A stretch of 7,476 nucleotides of DNA from Chlorobiota bacterium (GCA_003695605.1 RFIK01000044.1:1-7476); one strand, 5' to 3'. Positions 1 to 6,758 are shown, counted from the first letter of the stretch. Translations and numbers: made by a program. Notes: generated by a model from the letters alone, not told the origin.

Positions 1-1677
1 AGTGGTCAGCGTTCGCTTGGTGCGGAGCAGGCGGTGGTATTCGATTGCAAAGCGATGCGCTTCATCGCGGAGATGTTGCAGCAGCCGCAGGCTGCTCGAG
101 GTCCGCGGGAGGAGCAAAGATTCGTGTTCGGTGGGGAGGAACACTTCCTCAAGCCGCTTTGCAAGTGCAACGATTGGTACGCGATCGCTCAGCCCGAGCT
201 CACGCAAGACTGTGTATGCTGCGCTCAGCTGTCCCTTACCACCATCTACGACGATGAGATCGGGAAGCGGTAAGTTTTCCCTCAGTACACGTTCGTATCG
301 GCGGCGTATCACTTCCGCCACTGCGCGATAGTCATCGTTGCCGGGAACGTTCCGCAGGCGGTAGCGACGGTACTCACTCTTGAGCGGTCTGCCATTTGCA
401 AAGACAACCATCGAAGAGACGTACTCGCTACCCTGGATGTGCGAATTATCGAAGCACTCGATCCGAAGTGGTGGCTTGGGAAGTCGCAGGTCACGCTGCA
501 ATGAAGCAACACTGCGGGGTATTGCATGTTCGCGCTTTGCACGGTGGAGCAGCCAGTCGCCGAGATGGTACTCTGCGTTCGCTGTCGCAAGAGCGATGAG
601 TTTCCGCTTATCACCAATTTTCGGAATGGCGAGCTCAACGCGTTTGCCACGAACGCTCGCAAACCATTGCAGCAGAAAATCCGCCTGGTCGCCGAGTTCG
701 AGAGGTAGCAAAATTTCTGCAGGAATGTCGTCGGACTCCAAGTACCAACGTTCGAGCACTGTCCGGACGATCTCGGAGACGTCGCTCTCGGCTGTCGGCA
801 CTATCCACTGCTGCTTGCCGATGACTTTTCCTTCGCGTGTCAGGAGCATCACAACGCATGCGTAGCCGTCACGCGCCGCAACGCCGACAATGTCACGGTC
901 AATCTGTTCGGTTGTCACGACTTTCTGTTTGGCAACGTAGCCGCGAAGCTTCTGGAGCCGATCGCGGAGCTCGGCTGCTTGCTCGAATTTCATCTGTTCG
1001 GCAAGAGAATGCATTTGCTGCTCGAGGTGCTGCTCGATCAGCTTCGTTTTGCCTCGGAGAAAGTTGATCGCCTGCTCGATGAGTTGGCGGTAGTGTTCGC
1101 GCGAGACGAGACCAGCACATGGTCCTTCGCACTTGCCAATGTGGTAATCGAGGCAGACTTTGTACTTGCCACGTGCGATGCTTTCTTGGTCGAGCGGAAG
1201 CGAGCAACTGCGGATCGGGAAGAGCATCCGAATCATCTTGAGCAGAAAATGCATGGATTGCACGTCTCCATACGGACCGAAGTACAGGCTCCCATCCCGG
1301 ACGACACGGCGGGTTGGAAAAATCCGCGGAAACTCTTCATTGGTAACGCGGATGTATGGGTAGGTTTTATCGTCTTTGAGCAAAATGTTGTAGCGCGGCT
1401 TGTGCTCTTTGATGAGGTTGTTTTCGAGCAGGAGCGCTTCGACTTCGGTATCGGTGACGATCCAATCGAGTGCGGTTGCTCTGCGCATCAATGCGGTAGT
1501 CTTTGCATCGTGGTGGCGGGAACTATCCAAGTACTGCCGCACCCGCTGACGAAGATTTTTCGCCTTGCCGACGTAAAGGATCGTTCCGCGAGTATCCTTG
1601 AAAAGGTACACGCCTGGTTGTGATGGCAGTTGTGCGACTGCCTGAACGAGCTCTGGTGCAGGTTCAAACGAAGCCAT
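1..1677 (-). CDS. uvrC: UvrABC excinuclease subunit C, 3'-truncated by the window edge
   Basis: UvrC makes both incisions flanking a DNA lesion after loading by UvrA/UvrB, in the cytoplasm. Reading the minus strand from the ATG at 1677 gives 559 residues, open to the window edge. The N-terminal GIY-YIG nuclease is seen as GVY (22-24) and YVGKAKNLR (35-43). Four cysteines (C158, C175, C183, C187; spacing x16, x7, x3) match the conserved cysteine cluster of UvrC, reported to bind an Fe-S cluster. A UVR (UvrB-binding) helix pair lies at about 205-240. The C-terminal RNase H-like nuclease shows ECFDNSH (D410), VVDGGKGQL (D478) and RDEAHRF (H541), the expected catalytic positions. Family length is about 600, so only the tail with the (HhH)2 DNA-binding domain is missing, which lies beyond position 1. 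The phrase AKRLEEVF before the last motif is like Bacteroidota UvrC. No Shine-Dalgarno precedes the ATG. It is divergent from secG. Confidence 0.97.
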   Translation of the reverse strand, partial: MASFEPAPELVQAVAQLPSQPGVYLFKDTRGTILYVGKAKNLRQRVRQYLDSSRHHDAKTTALMRRATALDWIVTDTEVEALLLENNLIKEHKPRYNILLKDDKTYPYIRVTNEEFPRIFPTRRVVRDGSLYFGPYGDVQSMHFLLKMIRMLFPIRSCSLPLDQESIARGKYKVCLDYHIGKCEGPCAGLVSREHYRQLIEQAINFLRGKTKLIEQHLEQQMHSLAEQMKFEQAAELRDRLQKLRGYVAKQKVVTTEQIDRDIVGVAARDGYACVVMLLTREGKVIGKQQWIVPTAESDVSEIVRTVLERWYLESDDIPAEILLPLELGDQADFLLQWFASVRGKRVELAIPKIGDKRKLIALATANAEYHLGDWLLHRAKREHAIPRSVASLQRDLRLPKPPLRIECFDNSHIQGSEYVSSMVVFANGRPLKSEYRRYRLRNVPGNDDYRAVAEVIRRRYERVLRENLPLPDLIVVDGGKGQLSAAYTVLRELGLSDRVPIVALAKRLEEVFLPTEHESLLLPRTSSSLRLLQHLRDEAHRFAIEYHRLLRTKRTLTT

Positions 1678-1704
1678 CGCCGGCAGAGATAACGAATGTC
1701 CTGG

Positions 1705-1712
1705 CAAATGTA
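1705..1712 (-). promoter_or_regulatory. Putative Bacteroidota-type -7 element for uvrC
   Basis: On the minus strand this reads TACATTTG, an exact match to the TAnnTTTG -7 consensus of Bacteroidota sigma-A promoters. It would place transcription initiation near 1699 and give a leader of about 22 nt before the uvrC ATG. A TTG lies upstream with a 25-nt spacer, longer than usual, so the -33 element is unconvincing. Relevance depends on the inferred phylum. Confidence 0.45.
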
Positions 1713-1715
1713 GCG

Positions 1716-1723
1716 TAAATTTG
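1716..1723 (+). promoter_or_regulatory. Putative Bacteroidota-type -7 element for secG
   Basis: The sequence TAAATTTG matches TAnnTTTG exactly and lies 29 nt before the secG ATG, giving a predicted leader of roughly 25 nt. No good -33 TTG is seen; the best is an ATG at 1696-1698 with a 17-nt spacer. It sits 3 nt from the opposing element for uvrC. Confidence 0.45.
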
Positions 1724-1752
1724 CAGCGACTTATCACCAACGGAAGCATTCG

Positions 1753-2067
1753 ATGTACACTCTTCTGATGATTCTGGCACTGCTTGCGAGCATTCTCCTC
1801 ATCGCTGTTGTGCTCATTCAGCCAGGAAAAGGCGATGCTGCAACCGGCTTAGGCGCTTTGGGTGGGCAATTTGGCACGATGATGGGCATGCGGCGAGCGG
1901 CAGATTTCATCATCAAAACGACGATTGTCCTGGCTGCTGTGCTGCTAGTGATTTCGTACGCAGTCAACAAACTCTTTTTGCCTGAGCATGGTGGGCAGGA
2001 GCGACCGCGTGTCGAGGGAGCAGAAGCACCAGTAGAATCAACTCCTCCGGCGGCACCAGCAAAGTAG
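1753..2067 (+). CDS. secG: Preprotein translocase subunit SecG
   Basis: SecG is the small accessory subunit of the SecYEG channel in the inner membrane and aids SecA-driven protein export. The 104-residue product has the family layout of two membrane helices (about 2-22 and 53-72). The conserved loop begins LIQPGKGD (21-28), runs through a Gly-rich segment, and reaches MRRAADFIIKTT (46-57). The last 30 residues are a hydrophilic tail rich in Pro, Ala and Glu, a variable region in this family. Length is close to the E. coli protein (about 110). A weak Shine-Dalgarno (GGAAG, 1742-1746) lies 6 nt before the ATG. It is transcribed divergently from uvrC and is followed after 34 nt by a glycosyltransferase gene, with no terminator visible between them. 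Confidence 0.93.
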   Translation: MYTLLMILALLASILLIAVVLIQPGKGDAATGLGALGGQFGTMMGMRRAADFIIKTTIVLAAVLLVISYAVNKLFLPEHGGQERPRVEGAEAPVESTPPAAPAK

Positions 2068-2101
2068 GCACGCTGGTCCACCAATCCCAAGACACGGCTC
2101 G

Positions 2102-3226
2102 ATGACCATCCTCGTCATCAACTGGCAGGATAGGACGAATCCCTTTGCTGGGGGCGCGGAAACGCATCTTCACGAGATTTTCTCCCGCATCGTTCAACGA
2201 GGGCACCGTGTCATTCTGCTCTGCTGCCAGTATCATGGCTCTGCATCGGAAGAGATTCTTGACGATGGAATCGAAGTAGTGCGGCGGGGAAGCCGTGCGC
2301 TGTTCAACTTCATTGTTCCTCGTGAGTATCGGCGCCTCCGTCAACGCGTTCGTCCCGATGTTGTCATTGACGATCTCAACAAAATCCCGTTCTGGACGCC
2401 GCTCTACGTTCGGGAGCCACTGCTGTGCATCAGTCATCACTTTTTCGGGCGCTCGATCTTTCGCGAAGTAGATCCAGTGCGCGGTGCATACGTCTACTGC
2501 GCTGAGCGGCTCGTGCCGCTTGTCTACCGCCGCCAGTTCTTTGCTGTCGTTTCTGAAAGTACGCGGAGGGAGTTCATCGAGCGTGGCTTTCCACCAGAGC
2601 ACATCGAGGTGATCTACAACGGCATCGAGCATCGCGCATTTCCCATGCAGGTCCGGGGAAAATCCCCTGAGCCGATGATAACCTACTTCGGGCGGATCAA
2701 ACGCTACAAATGTCCGGATCATCTTCTCGATGCATTCGCATTGATAGCGGAGCGTTACCCCACGGCGCAGTTGTACTTTGTCGGCGACGGTGACTACGTC
2801 CCCGCGCTTCGGCGTCGAGCAGAGCGCCGAGGGATTGCTCACCGCGTACACTGGACGGGACATGTTCCCGAGCAGGAAAAAATCGAATTGCTCAGCCGCA
2901 GCTGGTGCGTGGTCAACACTTCGATGAAGGAAGGCTGGGGCATCACGACCATTGAAGCGAATGCATGCGGGACCCCAGTGATTGCTGCCGATGTGCCAGG
3001 ACTGCGCGATGCAGTCGCTGCCGGCAAGTCTGGATTGCTCTATCCTTTTGGAAACATCGAGATGCTTGCCGAGCAGATTGCGCTGGTCATCGAGGATAGC
3101 CGCCTTCGGCAGCAGCTTTCGGAAGGAGCAGTGCGTTGGGCACAGCGCTTCTCGTGGGACAGTTCCGCAGAGCAGATGCTCAAGCTCTGCGAGCGCATTG
3201 CAAGTTCGAATTCTGCTCGCCGATAA
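2102..3226 (+). CDS. Glycosyltransferase family 4 (GT-B fold)
   Basis: This is a retaining GT-B glycosyltransferase that would transfer a sugar from a nucleotide-sugar donor, probably for a surface polysaccharide, glycolipid or similar glycan at the cytoplasmic face of the membrane. The N-terminal Rossmann domain starts at residue 2 and contains AGGAETHLHEIF (16-27), the GGAE acceptor-side signature of GT4 enzymes. The C-terminal donor domain begins near FGRIKRYK (196-203), where R198 and K203 are the expected donor-phosphate contacts. The E-x7-E motif is intact (E277 and E285 in EGWGITTIEA), followed by GTPVIAADVPGLRDAV. The 374 residues are a typical length. No membrane helix is seen. Neither donor nor acceptor can be told from sequence, and no polysaccharide cluster surrounds it. 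It lies 34 nt after secG and may be cotranscribed. No clear Shine-Dalgarno precedes the ATG. Confidence 0.9.
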   Translation: MTILVINWQDRTNPFAGGAETHLHEIFSRIVQRGHRVILLCCQYHGSASEEILDDGIEVVRRGSRALFNFIVPREYRRLRQRVRPDVVIDDLNKIPFWTPLYVREPLLCISHHFFGRSIFREVDPVRGAYVYCAERLVPLVYRRQFFAVVSESTRREFIERGFPPEHIEVIYNGIEHRAFPMQVRGKSPEPMITYFGRIKRYKCPDHLLDAFALIAERYPTAQLYFVGDGDYVPALRRRAERRGIAHRVHWTGHVPEQEKIELLSRSWCVVNTSMKEGWGITTIEANACGTPVIAADVPGLRDAVAAGKSGLLYPFGNIEMLAEQIALVIEDSRLRQQLSEGAVRWAQRFSWDSSAEQMLKLCERIASSNSARR

Positions 3227-3271
3227 CCAGGGTTTCATGCAAGCACGAGGTGTTCACAAGGGGGCTTCGCT

Positions 3272-3340
3272 CGCACGGTCAAATCGAAGTCGAGCATCCT
3301 CGTCCGTTGAGTGCGTCTGTTGTCACTCCTTGACCGTACG
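3272..3340 (+). promoter_or_regulatory. Potential structured 5' leader (three-way junction) upstream of rluE
   Basis: The RNA of this spacer can form an 8-bp outer helix (3275-3282 with 3330-3337, ACGGTCAA/TTGACCGT). After one mismatch the helix continues for two more pairs (3272-3273 with 3339-3340). It encloses two hairpins: 3291-3294/3299-3302 (CGAG/CTCG, 4-nt loop) and 3309-3313/3324-3328 (GAGTG/CACTC, 10-nt loop). The outer 3' strand ends only 2 nt before the GTG start at 3343, so folding would cover the ribosome landing site. No known riboswitch or leader class is recognised, and there is no U-tract for a terminator. Structure by eye only. Confidence 0.35.
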
Positions 3341-3342
3341 CG

Positions 3343-3915
3343 GTGATTATCGCATTTAACAAGCCCTACGGTGTACTCAGTCAGTTTACTCCCAAGCATC
3401 CTTCGCATCGAACACTTGCCGAATTCGGCTTTCCGCCTAAGGTGTACCCCGTTGGACGGCTCGACCGGGATAGCGAAGGACTTCTGCTGCTGAGCGATGA
3501 ACGGTGGATTGTTGATCGCTTACTCAACCCACGTTCCCGTCATCGGCGACGCTACTGGGCACTTGTGGAGCATATTCCATCGCAGGATACACTTGCGTTA
3601 CTCACGCGCGGTGTGGTGATTGGCGGGTATCGAACGCTCCCGTGCCAAGCGCGCCTCCTTGAGGTAGCACCAGAGGTCCCTCCGCGCCAGCCTCCAGTAC
3701 GAATTCGGAAGACTGTCTCCGATGCATGGGTCGAGCTGACGTTGACGGAAGGGAAAAATCGCCAGGTGCGACGAATGCTGGCTGCTGTTGGTCATCCGGT
3801 GTTGCGTCTGCTGCGGGTTGCGATTGGGAACCTTGAGCTTGAGCGGCTGGGCTTAGCGCCTGGAGCCTGGCGAGAGCTGCGCGATGTTGAACGCGACTGT
3901 CTGCTTGCTCCATGA
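3343..3915 (+). CDS. rluE: 23S rRNA pseudouridine synthase, RluE-like (RsuA family)
   Basis: The product isomerises a uridine to pseudouridine in rRNA; E. coli RluE modifies U2457 of 23S rRNA. The protein opens directly with the family N-terminus (IIAFNKPYGVLSQF), then VGRLDRDSEGLLLL (37-50) containing the catalytic aspartate D41. Later come the RRYWALVEHIP segment and the C-terminal EGKNRQVRRMLAAVGHPVLRLLR motif. There is no N-terminal S4 domain, which fits the RluE branch rather than RsuA, RluB or RluF. The 190 residues are complete. The start is GTG at 3343: an in-frame TGA lies at 3331-3333, and the conserved N-terminus leaves no room for a later start. No Shine-Dalgarno is present, and the 116-nt upstream spacer can form an RNA structure. 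The exact target uridine is inferred from similarity to RluE. Confidence 0.92.
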   Translation: MIIAFNKPYGVLSQFTPKHPSHRTLAEFGFPPKVYPVGRLDRDSEGLLLLSDERWIVDRLLNPRSRHRRRYWALVEHIPSQDTLALLTRGVVIGGYRTLPCQARLLEVAPEVPPRQPPVRIRKTVSDAWVELTLTEGKNRQVRRMLAAVGHPVLRLLRVAIGNLELERLGLAPGAWRELRDVERDCLLAP

Positions 3916-3934
3916 CAATGCCCGTGTATTTTTG
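3905..3934 (+). promoter_or_regulatory. Putative sigma-A promoter of nuoF (Bacteroidota type)
   Basis: TTG at 3905-3907, inside the end of rluE, is followed by 19 nt and then TATTTTTG at 3927-3934, an exact TAnnTTTG match. Both boxes and the spacing fit the Bacteroidota consensus. Transcription would start near 3940, leaving a leader of about 29 nt before nuoF. This is the best promoter candidate in the window and would drive the nuoF-nadD-permease-glyS unit. Confidence 0.55.
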
Positions 3935-3941
3935 CATACAC
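3924..3941 (+). repeat. Inverted repeat overlapping the nuoF -7 element
   Basis: GTGTAT (3924-3929) and ATACAC (3936-3941) are perfect 6-nt inverted arms around a 6-nt centre. The 18-nt unit overlaps the predicted -7 box and initiation site and resembles the size of a dimeric repressor site. There is no following T-run, so a terminator for rluE is unlikely. Confidence 0.45.
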
Positions 3942-3945
3942 TCGT

Positions 3946-3955
3946 GTCAATTGAC
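3946..3955 (+). repeat. Perfect 10-bp palindrome in the nuoF leader
   Basis: GTCAATTGAC is a perfect palindrome 13 nt before the nuoF ATG and just downstream of the predicted transcription start. It could be an operator, but a 10-bp palindrome is not rare by chance. Confidence 0.4.
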
Positions 3956-3968
3956 GTAGCCAGCGGCT

Positions 3969-5297
3969 ATGAACTACACTGTTCCGCATCTTGTGCTCCC
4001 GAAAATTGAGCGTCTCCATGAGCTTGACGTCTATCTTGCTAATGGCGGCTACCAAGCTTACCAGAAGGCGCTCGAGCTCTCTGCGGAGCAAGTGATCGAG
4101 GAGGTCAAAAAATCTGGCTTGCGTGGGAGGGGAGGGGCATGCTTCCCGACTGGGCTGAAGTGGAGTTTTATGCCGAAAGGGGGCGATAAACCCAAATACC
4201 TTGCGGTCAATGGGGACGAGTCTGAGCCTGGTTCGTTCAAGGATCGGCAGATTTTCGAGTTCAATCCACACCAGCTCATCGAAGGCATTCTCATCGCCGG
4301 CTACGCGATGGGGATCACGAAAGCGTTCATTTACATCCGTGGGGAGTACCATAAGTGGATTCGGCTGATGGAACGTGCACTTGCCGATGCATATGAGCGC
4401 GGTCTGGTCGGACCGAAGATGACGGAAACCTTCGGTGGAAGTTACTGGCTCGATATCGTCGTGCACAAAGGTGCTGGCGCTTACATCTGCGGCGAGGAAA
4501 CAGCGCTGATGAGTTCGCTCGAAGGTGATCGCGGCTACCCCCGCTTCAAGCCACCGTTCCCCGCGCAGAGAGGGCTGTGGGGTATGCCGACGACAATCAA
4601 CAACGTCGAAACGCTGGCGACTGTGCCCGCGATCATTGCACTCGGTGCTGAGCGATATGCGAGCATCGGTGCAGCAGGGCATCCCGGAACGCTCCTTTAT
4701 GGCCTCAGTGGGCACATCAACAAACCCGGCATCTACGAACTGCCCACTGATACCATGCTGGTTGACCTCATCTACAAATACGGCGGCGGGATCCCGGGTG
4801 GGAAAAAGGTCAAAGCAGTTATTCCCGGTGGATCGTCAATGCCTCCACTTCGCGGGGACGAAATCGAGGGCGTCGTGATGAATAACGAAGACTTGAAAAA
4901 GTATGGGACCTACATTGGTACCGCTGGTGTCATCGTTATGGATCAAGACACAGACATTCCACGCGTGCTCCTCCGAATTACTCGCTTCTACCATCACGAA
5001 TCGTGCGGGCAGTGCACACCATGTCGCGAAGGCTGCGGGTGGATGGAAAAAATTCTCCGTCGAATTGTTGATGGGGATGCTACCACCGAAGACCTTGATC
5101 TTCTCATGAGCGTTGCAGGGCAAATCGAAGGAAACACGATCTGTGCACTCGGTGATGCCGCAGCGTGGCCAGTGCAAGGCTTCTTGCGGAAGTTCTGGGA
5201 TGAATTTGCAGCGCGTGTCAAACCACGGCGAACGTTCGTTCCACTCAATGTCGTCCACGGCCGTCGTGCGACACGCACGACGCTACTTCCGAGCTAA
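3969..5297 (+). CDS. nuoF: NADH-quinone oxidoreductase subunit F
   Basis: NuoF is the NADH-oxidising flavoprotein at the tip of respiratory complex I. It binds NADH, FMN and the first 4Fe-4S cluster (N3), on the cytoplasmic side. The 442-residue product shows GLRGRGGACFPTGLKW (50-65) for FMN binding, then AVNGDESEPGSFKDR. The NADH-site stretch GAGAYICGEETALMSSLEG follows. The N3 cluster ligands C346, C349 and C352 (ESCGQCTPCREGC) with C392 (NTICALGDAAAWP) are all present. Length fits plain NuoF; there is no N-terminal thioredoxin-like or C-terminal ferredoxin extension, which argues against HoxF or hydrogenase-type diaphorases. It starts at ATG 3969 behind a good promoter candidate and has no clear Shine-Dalgarno. 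Its usual neighbours nuoE and nuoG are not in the window; rluE precedes it and nadD follows 18 nt later. Confidence 0.96.
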   Translation: MNYTVPHLVLPKIERLHELDVYLANGGYQAYQKALELSAEQVIEEVKKSGLRGRGGACFPTGLKWSFMPKGGDKPKYLAVNGDESEPGSFKDRQIFEFNPHQLIEGILIAGYAMGITKAFIYIRGEYHKWIRLMERALADAYERGLVGPKMTETFGGSYWLDIVVHKGAGAYICGEETALMSSLEGDRGYPRFKPPFPAQRGLWGMPTTINNVETLATVPAIIALGAERYASIGAAGHPGTLLYGLSGHINKPGIYELPTDTMLVDLIYKYGGGIPGGKKVKAVIPGGSSMPPLRGDEIEGVVMNNEDLKKYGTYIGTAGVIVMDQDTDIPRVLLRITRFYHHESCGQCTPCREGCGWMEKILRRIVDGDATTEDLDLLMSVAGQIEGNTICALGDAAAWPVQGFLRKFWDEFAARVKPRRTFVPLNVVHGRRATRTTLLPS

Positions 5298-5315
5298 CGG
5301 CAACCTGACCATACA

Positions 5316-5918
5316 ATGGGAGTACGTGTTGGAATACTTGGAGGAACCTTCGACCCCATTCACATTGGGCACTGCATCGTCGCTGAGCACTGCATCGAGC
5401 AAGCCAAGTTACATGTGTGTTACCTTGTGCCAGCATTTCAATCCCCACTCCGAAATCAAGCAGGAGTTGCGACGCCGTACCAGCGGTGGATGATGGCACG
5501 GATCGTTGCGCGGACCAATCCACGTCTCCGTGCGCTCGATTGGGAAATTCGTCGGAAGCATATCTCCTTCACGATTGACACAATCGAATACCTCATGGGG
5601 AGTCGCCCGAAGGACAGTCTGCATTTGATTATCGGTGCAGACCAGCTTGTGCAGTTTACGCGCTGGCATCGCTGGAAGGACATTCTCGAGCGCGTCGAGC
5701 TTCTTGTTGCACCACGGCACGGTATTGACCTCGATGCAGCACAGCGCGAACTGGAGAGCTACGGCGGGCGCATCACACGCATTGAAATGCCGACGGTGGA
5801 GATCTCCTCGACGCTCATTCGGCGCTACTGCGCTGATGGGCGTTCGATACGGTACTTGGTGCATGATAACGTATACCGCTACATCCGACGTCACCGACTC
5901 TATCGCCAGCTGCAATGA
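5316..5918 (+). CDS. nadD: Nicotinate-nucleotide adenylyltransferase
   Basis: NadD joins nicotinate mononucleotide and ATP to give nicotinate adenine dinucleotide, the penultimate step of NAD synthesis, in the cytoplasm. The 200-residue protein starts with the nucleotidyltransferase signature GILGGTFDPIHIGH (6-19), including the HxGH catalytic motif (H16, H19). It also has the dinucleotide-site segment IIGADQLVQFTRWHRWKDIL and the C-terminal ISSTLIR motif (163-169) that contacts ATP. Length is typical of the family. The start at 5316 is fixed by the motif position only a few residues in. It begins 18 nt after nuoF and its TGA overlaps the ATG of the permease gene by 4 nt, suggesting cotranscription and translational coupling. 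No Shine-Dalgarno is visible. Confidence 0.95.
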   Translation: MGVRVGILGGTFDPIHIGHCIVAEHCIEQAKLHVCYLVPAFQSPLRNQAGVATPYQRWMMARIVARTNPRLRALDWEIRRKHISFTIDTIEYLMGSRPKDSLHLIIGADQLVQFTRWHRWKDILERVELLVAPRHGIDLDAAQRELESYGGRITRIEMPTVEISSTLIRRYCADGRSIRYLVHDNVYRYIRRHRLYRQLQ

Positions 5919-6736
5919 GCCACCGTATGCTCCGAATCCTTGGATTGGCTATCTTGACTGTCGGTGCATTCGTCATGATCTTCCCGACAGTTTGGATGAT
6001 TATGGTCTCGTTCCACGAATACCCTGAGCGCTTCCGAACGGTGACTGAGCTGATCGTGGAACCCTGGACGCTGCGGAACTATCGCGACGCATTGACCACG
6101 GATAACTTCGGTCGTTTTTTCGCCAACTCTCTTCTGGTTGCAATTGCTGTGACGGTCGGGAATGTGATCGGTTGTTTTTTCGTTGCATACGGTCTTGCTC
6201 GGAAACATCTACGCGGCAGAGTATTGCTGTGGGGAAGTGTTATTGGGATGCTTGCACTTCCGCCGCATGTGTTGATGATACCGCTCTACCGAATGATGTC
6301 CGCACTCGGGTGGCTCAATACGTACGCAGCGTTGATTGTTCCGTGGTGCGTGACACCGTTTGGGATTTTCTTCCTTCATCAGTACTTGCAATCGTTGCCG
6401 TCCTCGCTCGAAGACGCTGCTCGGCTCGATGGTGCCAGTGAAGGCGTAGTGCTTTTCCGTATCGTTGCACCACTGGCGCGGCCAGCGTTGGTGGTCCTTG
6501 CGATATACACATTCCTGGCAAATTGGAATTCGTTTCTGTTCCCGTTTCTGCTTACCAACGACGAAGCGCATCGGACGCTGCCGGTGGCCCTTGCGTTCTA
6601 CATGGGCAAGCAATCCATTGACTGGGGCCACATCATGGCAGGTGCAAGTCTGGCAGCATTGCCCGTGGTAATCATCTTTCTCCTATTTCAACGGACAATT
6701 ATTGCTGCACTGACGGCTGGTGCGCTGAAAGGTTAG
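5915..6736 (+). CDS. Carbohydrate ABC transporter permease, MalG/UgpE (CUT1) type
   Basis: This is one of the two inner-membrane subunits of a binding-protein-dependent sugar importer. The 273-residue product has six predicted membrane helices (roughly 8-28, 66-92, 102-126, 132-155, 185-209, 238-262). The cytoplasmic EAA loop that docks on the ATPase is clear: EDAARLDGAS starting at E166 with G173, followed by FRIVAPLARPAL. The C-terminal block MAGASLAALPVVIIFLLFQR...LTAGALKG is characteristic of the MalG/UgpE/AraQ subunit. The substrate cannot be told. The usual companions (MalF/UgpA-type permease, solute-binding protein, MalK-type ATPase) are not in the window. The ATG overlaps the nadD stop (ATGA, 5915-5918), and glyS follows after 25 nt, so it sits inside a housekeeping operon. 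Confidence 0.92.
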   Translation: MSHRMLRILGLAILTVGAFVMIFPTVWMIMVSFHEYPERFRTVTELIVEPWTLRNYRDALTTDNFGRFFANSLLVAIAVTVGNVIGCFFVAYGLARKHLRGRVLLWGSVIGMLALPPHVLMIPLYRMMSALGWLNTYAALIVPWCVTPFGIFFLHQYLQSLPSSLEDAARLDGASEGVVLFRIVAPLARPALVVLAIYTFLANWNSFLFPFLLTNDEAHRTLPVALAFYMGKQSIDWGHIMAGASLAALPVVIIFLLFQRTIIAALTAGALKG

Positions 6737-6745
6737 TTCCACTGA

Positions 6746-6758
6746 CTCAAGCATTGAG
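6746..6758 (+). repeat. Small inverted repeat before the glycyl-tRNA synthetase start
   Basis: CTCAA and TTGAG form a 5-bp stem with a 3-nt loop. The 3' arm touches the purine stretch (GAGAG, 6756-6760) that could serve as the ribosome binding site. There is no T-run, so it is not a terminator. Short enough to be chance. Confidence 0.2.

Noticed and set aside
979..1623. A 214-codon plus-strand open frame opposite uvrC.
   Set aside because: The minus strand gives a continuous UvrC with all its motifs; the plus-strand product has no recognisable feature.
2068..2101. TGGTCCACCA inverted repeat after secG as a possible terminator.
   Set aside because: The stem is only 4 bp with no T-run after it.
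1964..3238. A 424-codon open frame on the minus strand, antisense to the glycosyltransferase gene and longer than it.
   Set aside because: Its translation shows no recognisable domain, it overlaps the end of secG as well, and the plus-strand frame carries clear GT4 motifs. It is a by-product of codon bias.
3227..3342. Possible small RNA or tRNA gene in the spacer before rluE, suggested by GGTCAAATCG near 3277.
   Set aside because: It lacks the T-arm consensus, an acceptor stem and a cloverleaf at tRNA spacing. A structured mRNA leader explains the pairing better.
3916..3945. GTGTAT...ATACAC as a Rho-independent terminator of rluE.
   Set aside because: The stem is AT-rich and is not followed by a T-run; its position on the promoter core makes a protein-binding site more plausible.
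3792..4715. A 307-codon minus-strand open frame across the end of rluE and the first half of nuoF.
   Set aside because: It has no family motif and lies opposite two well-supported genes; the low frequency of stop codons there follows from the coding strand's composition.
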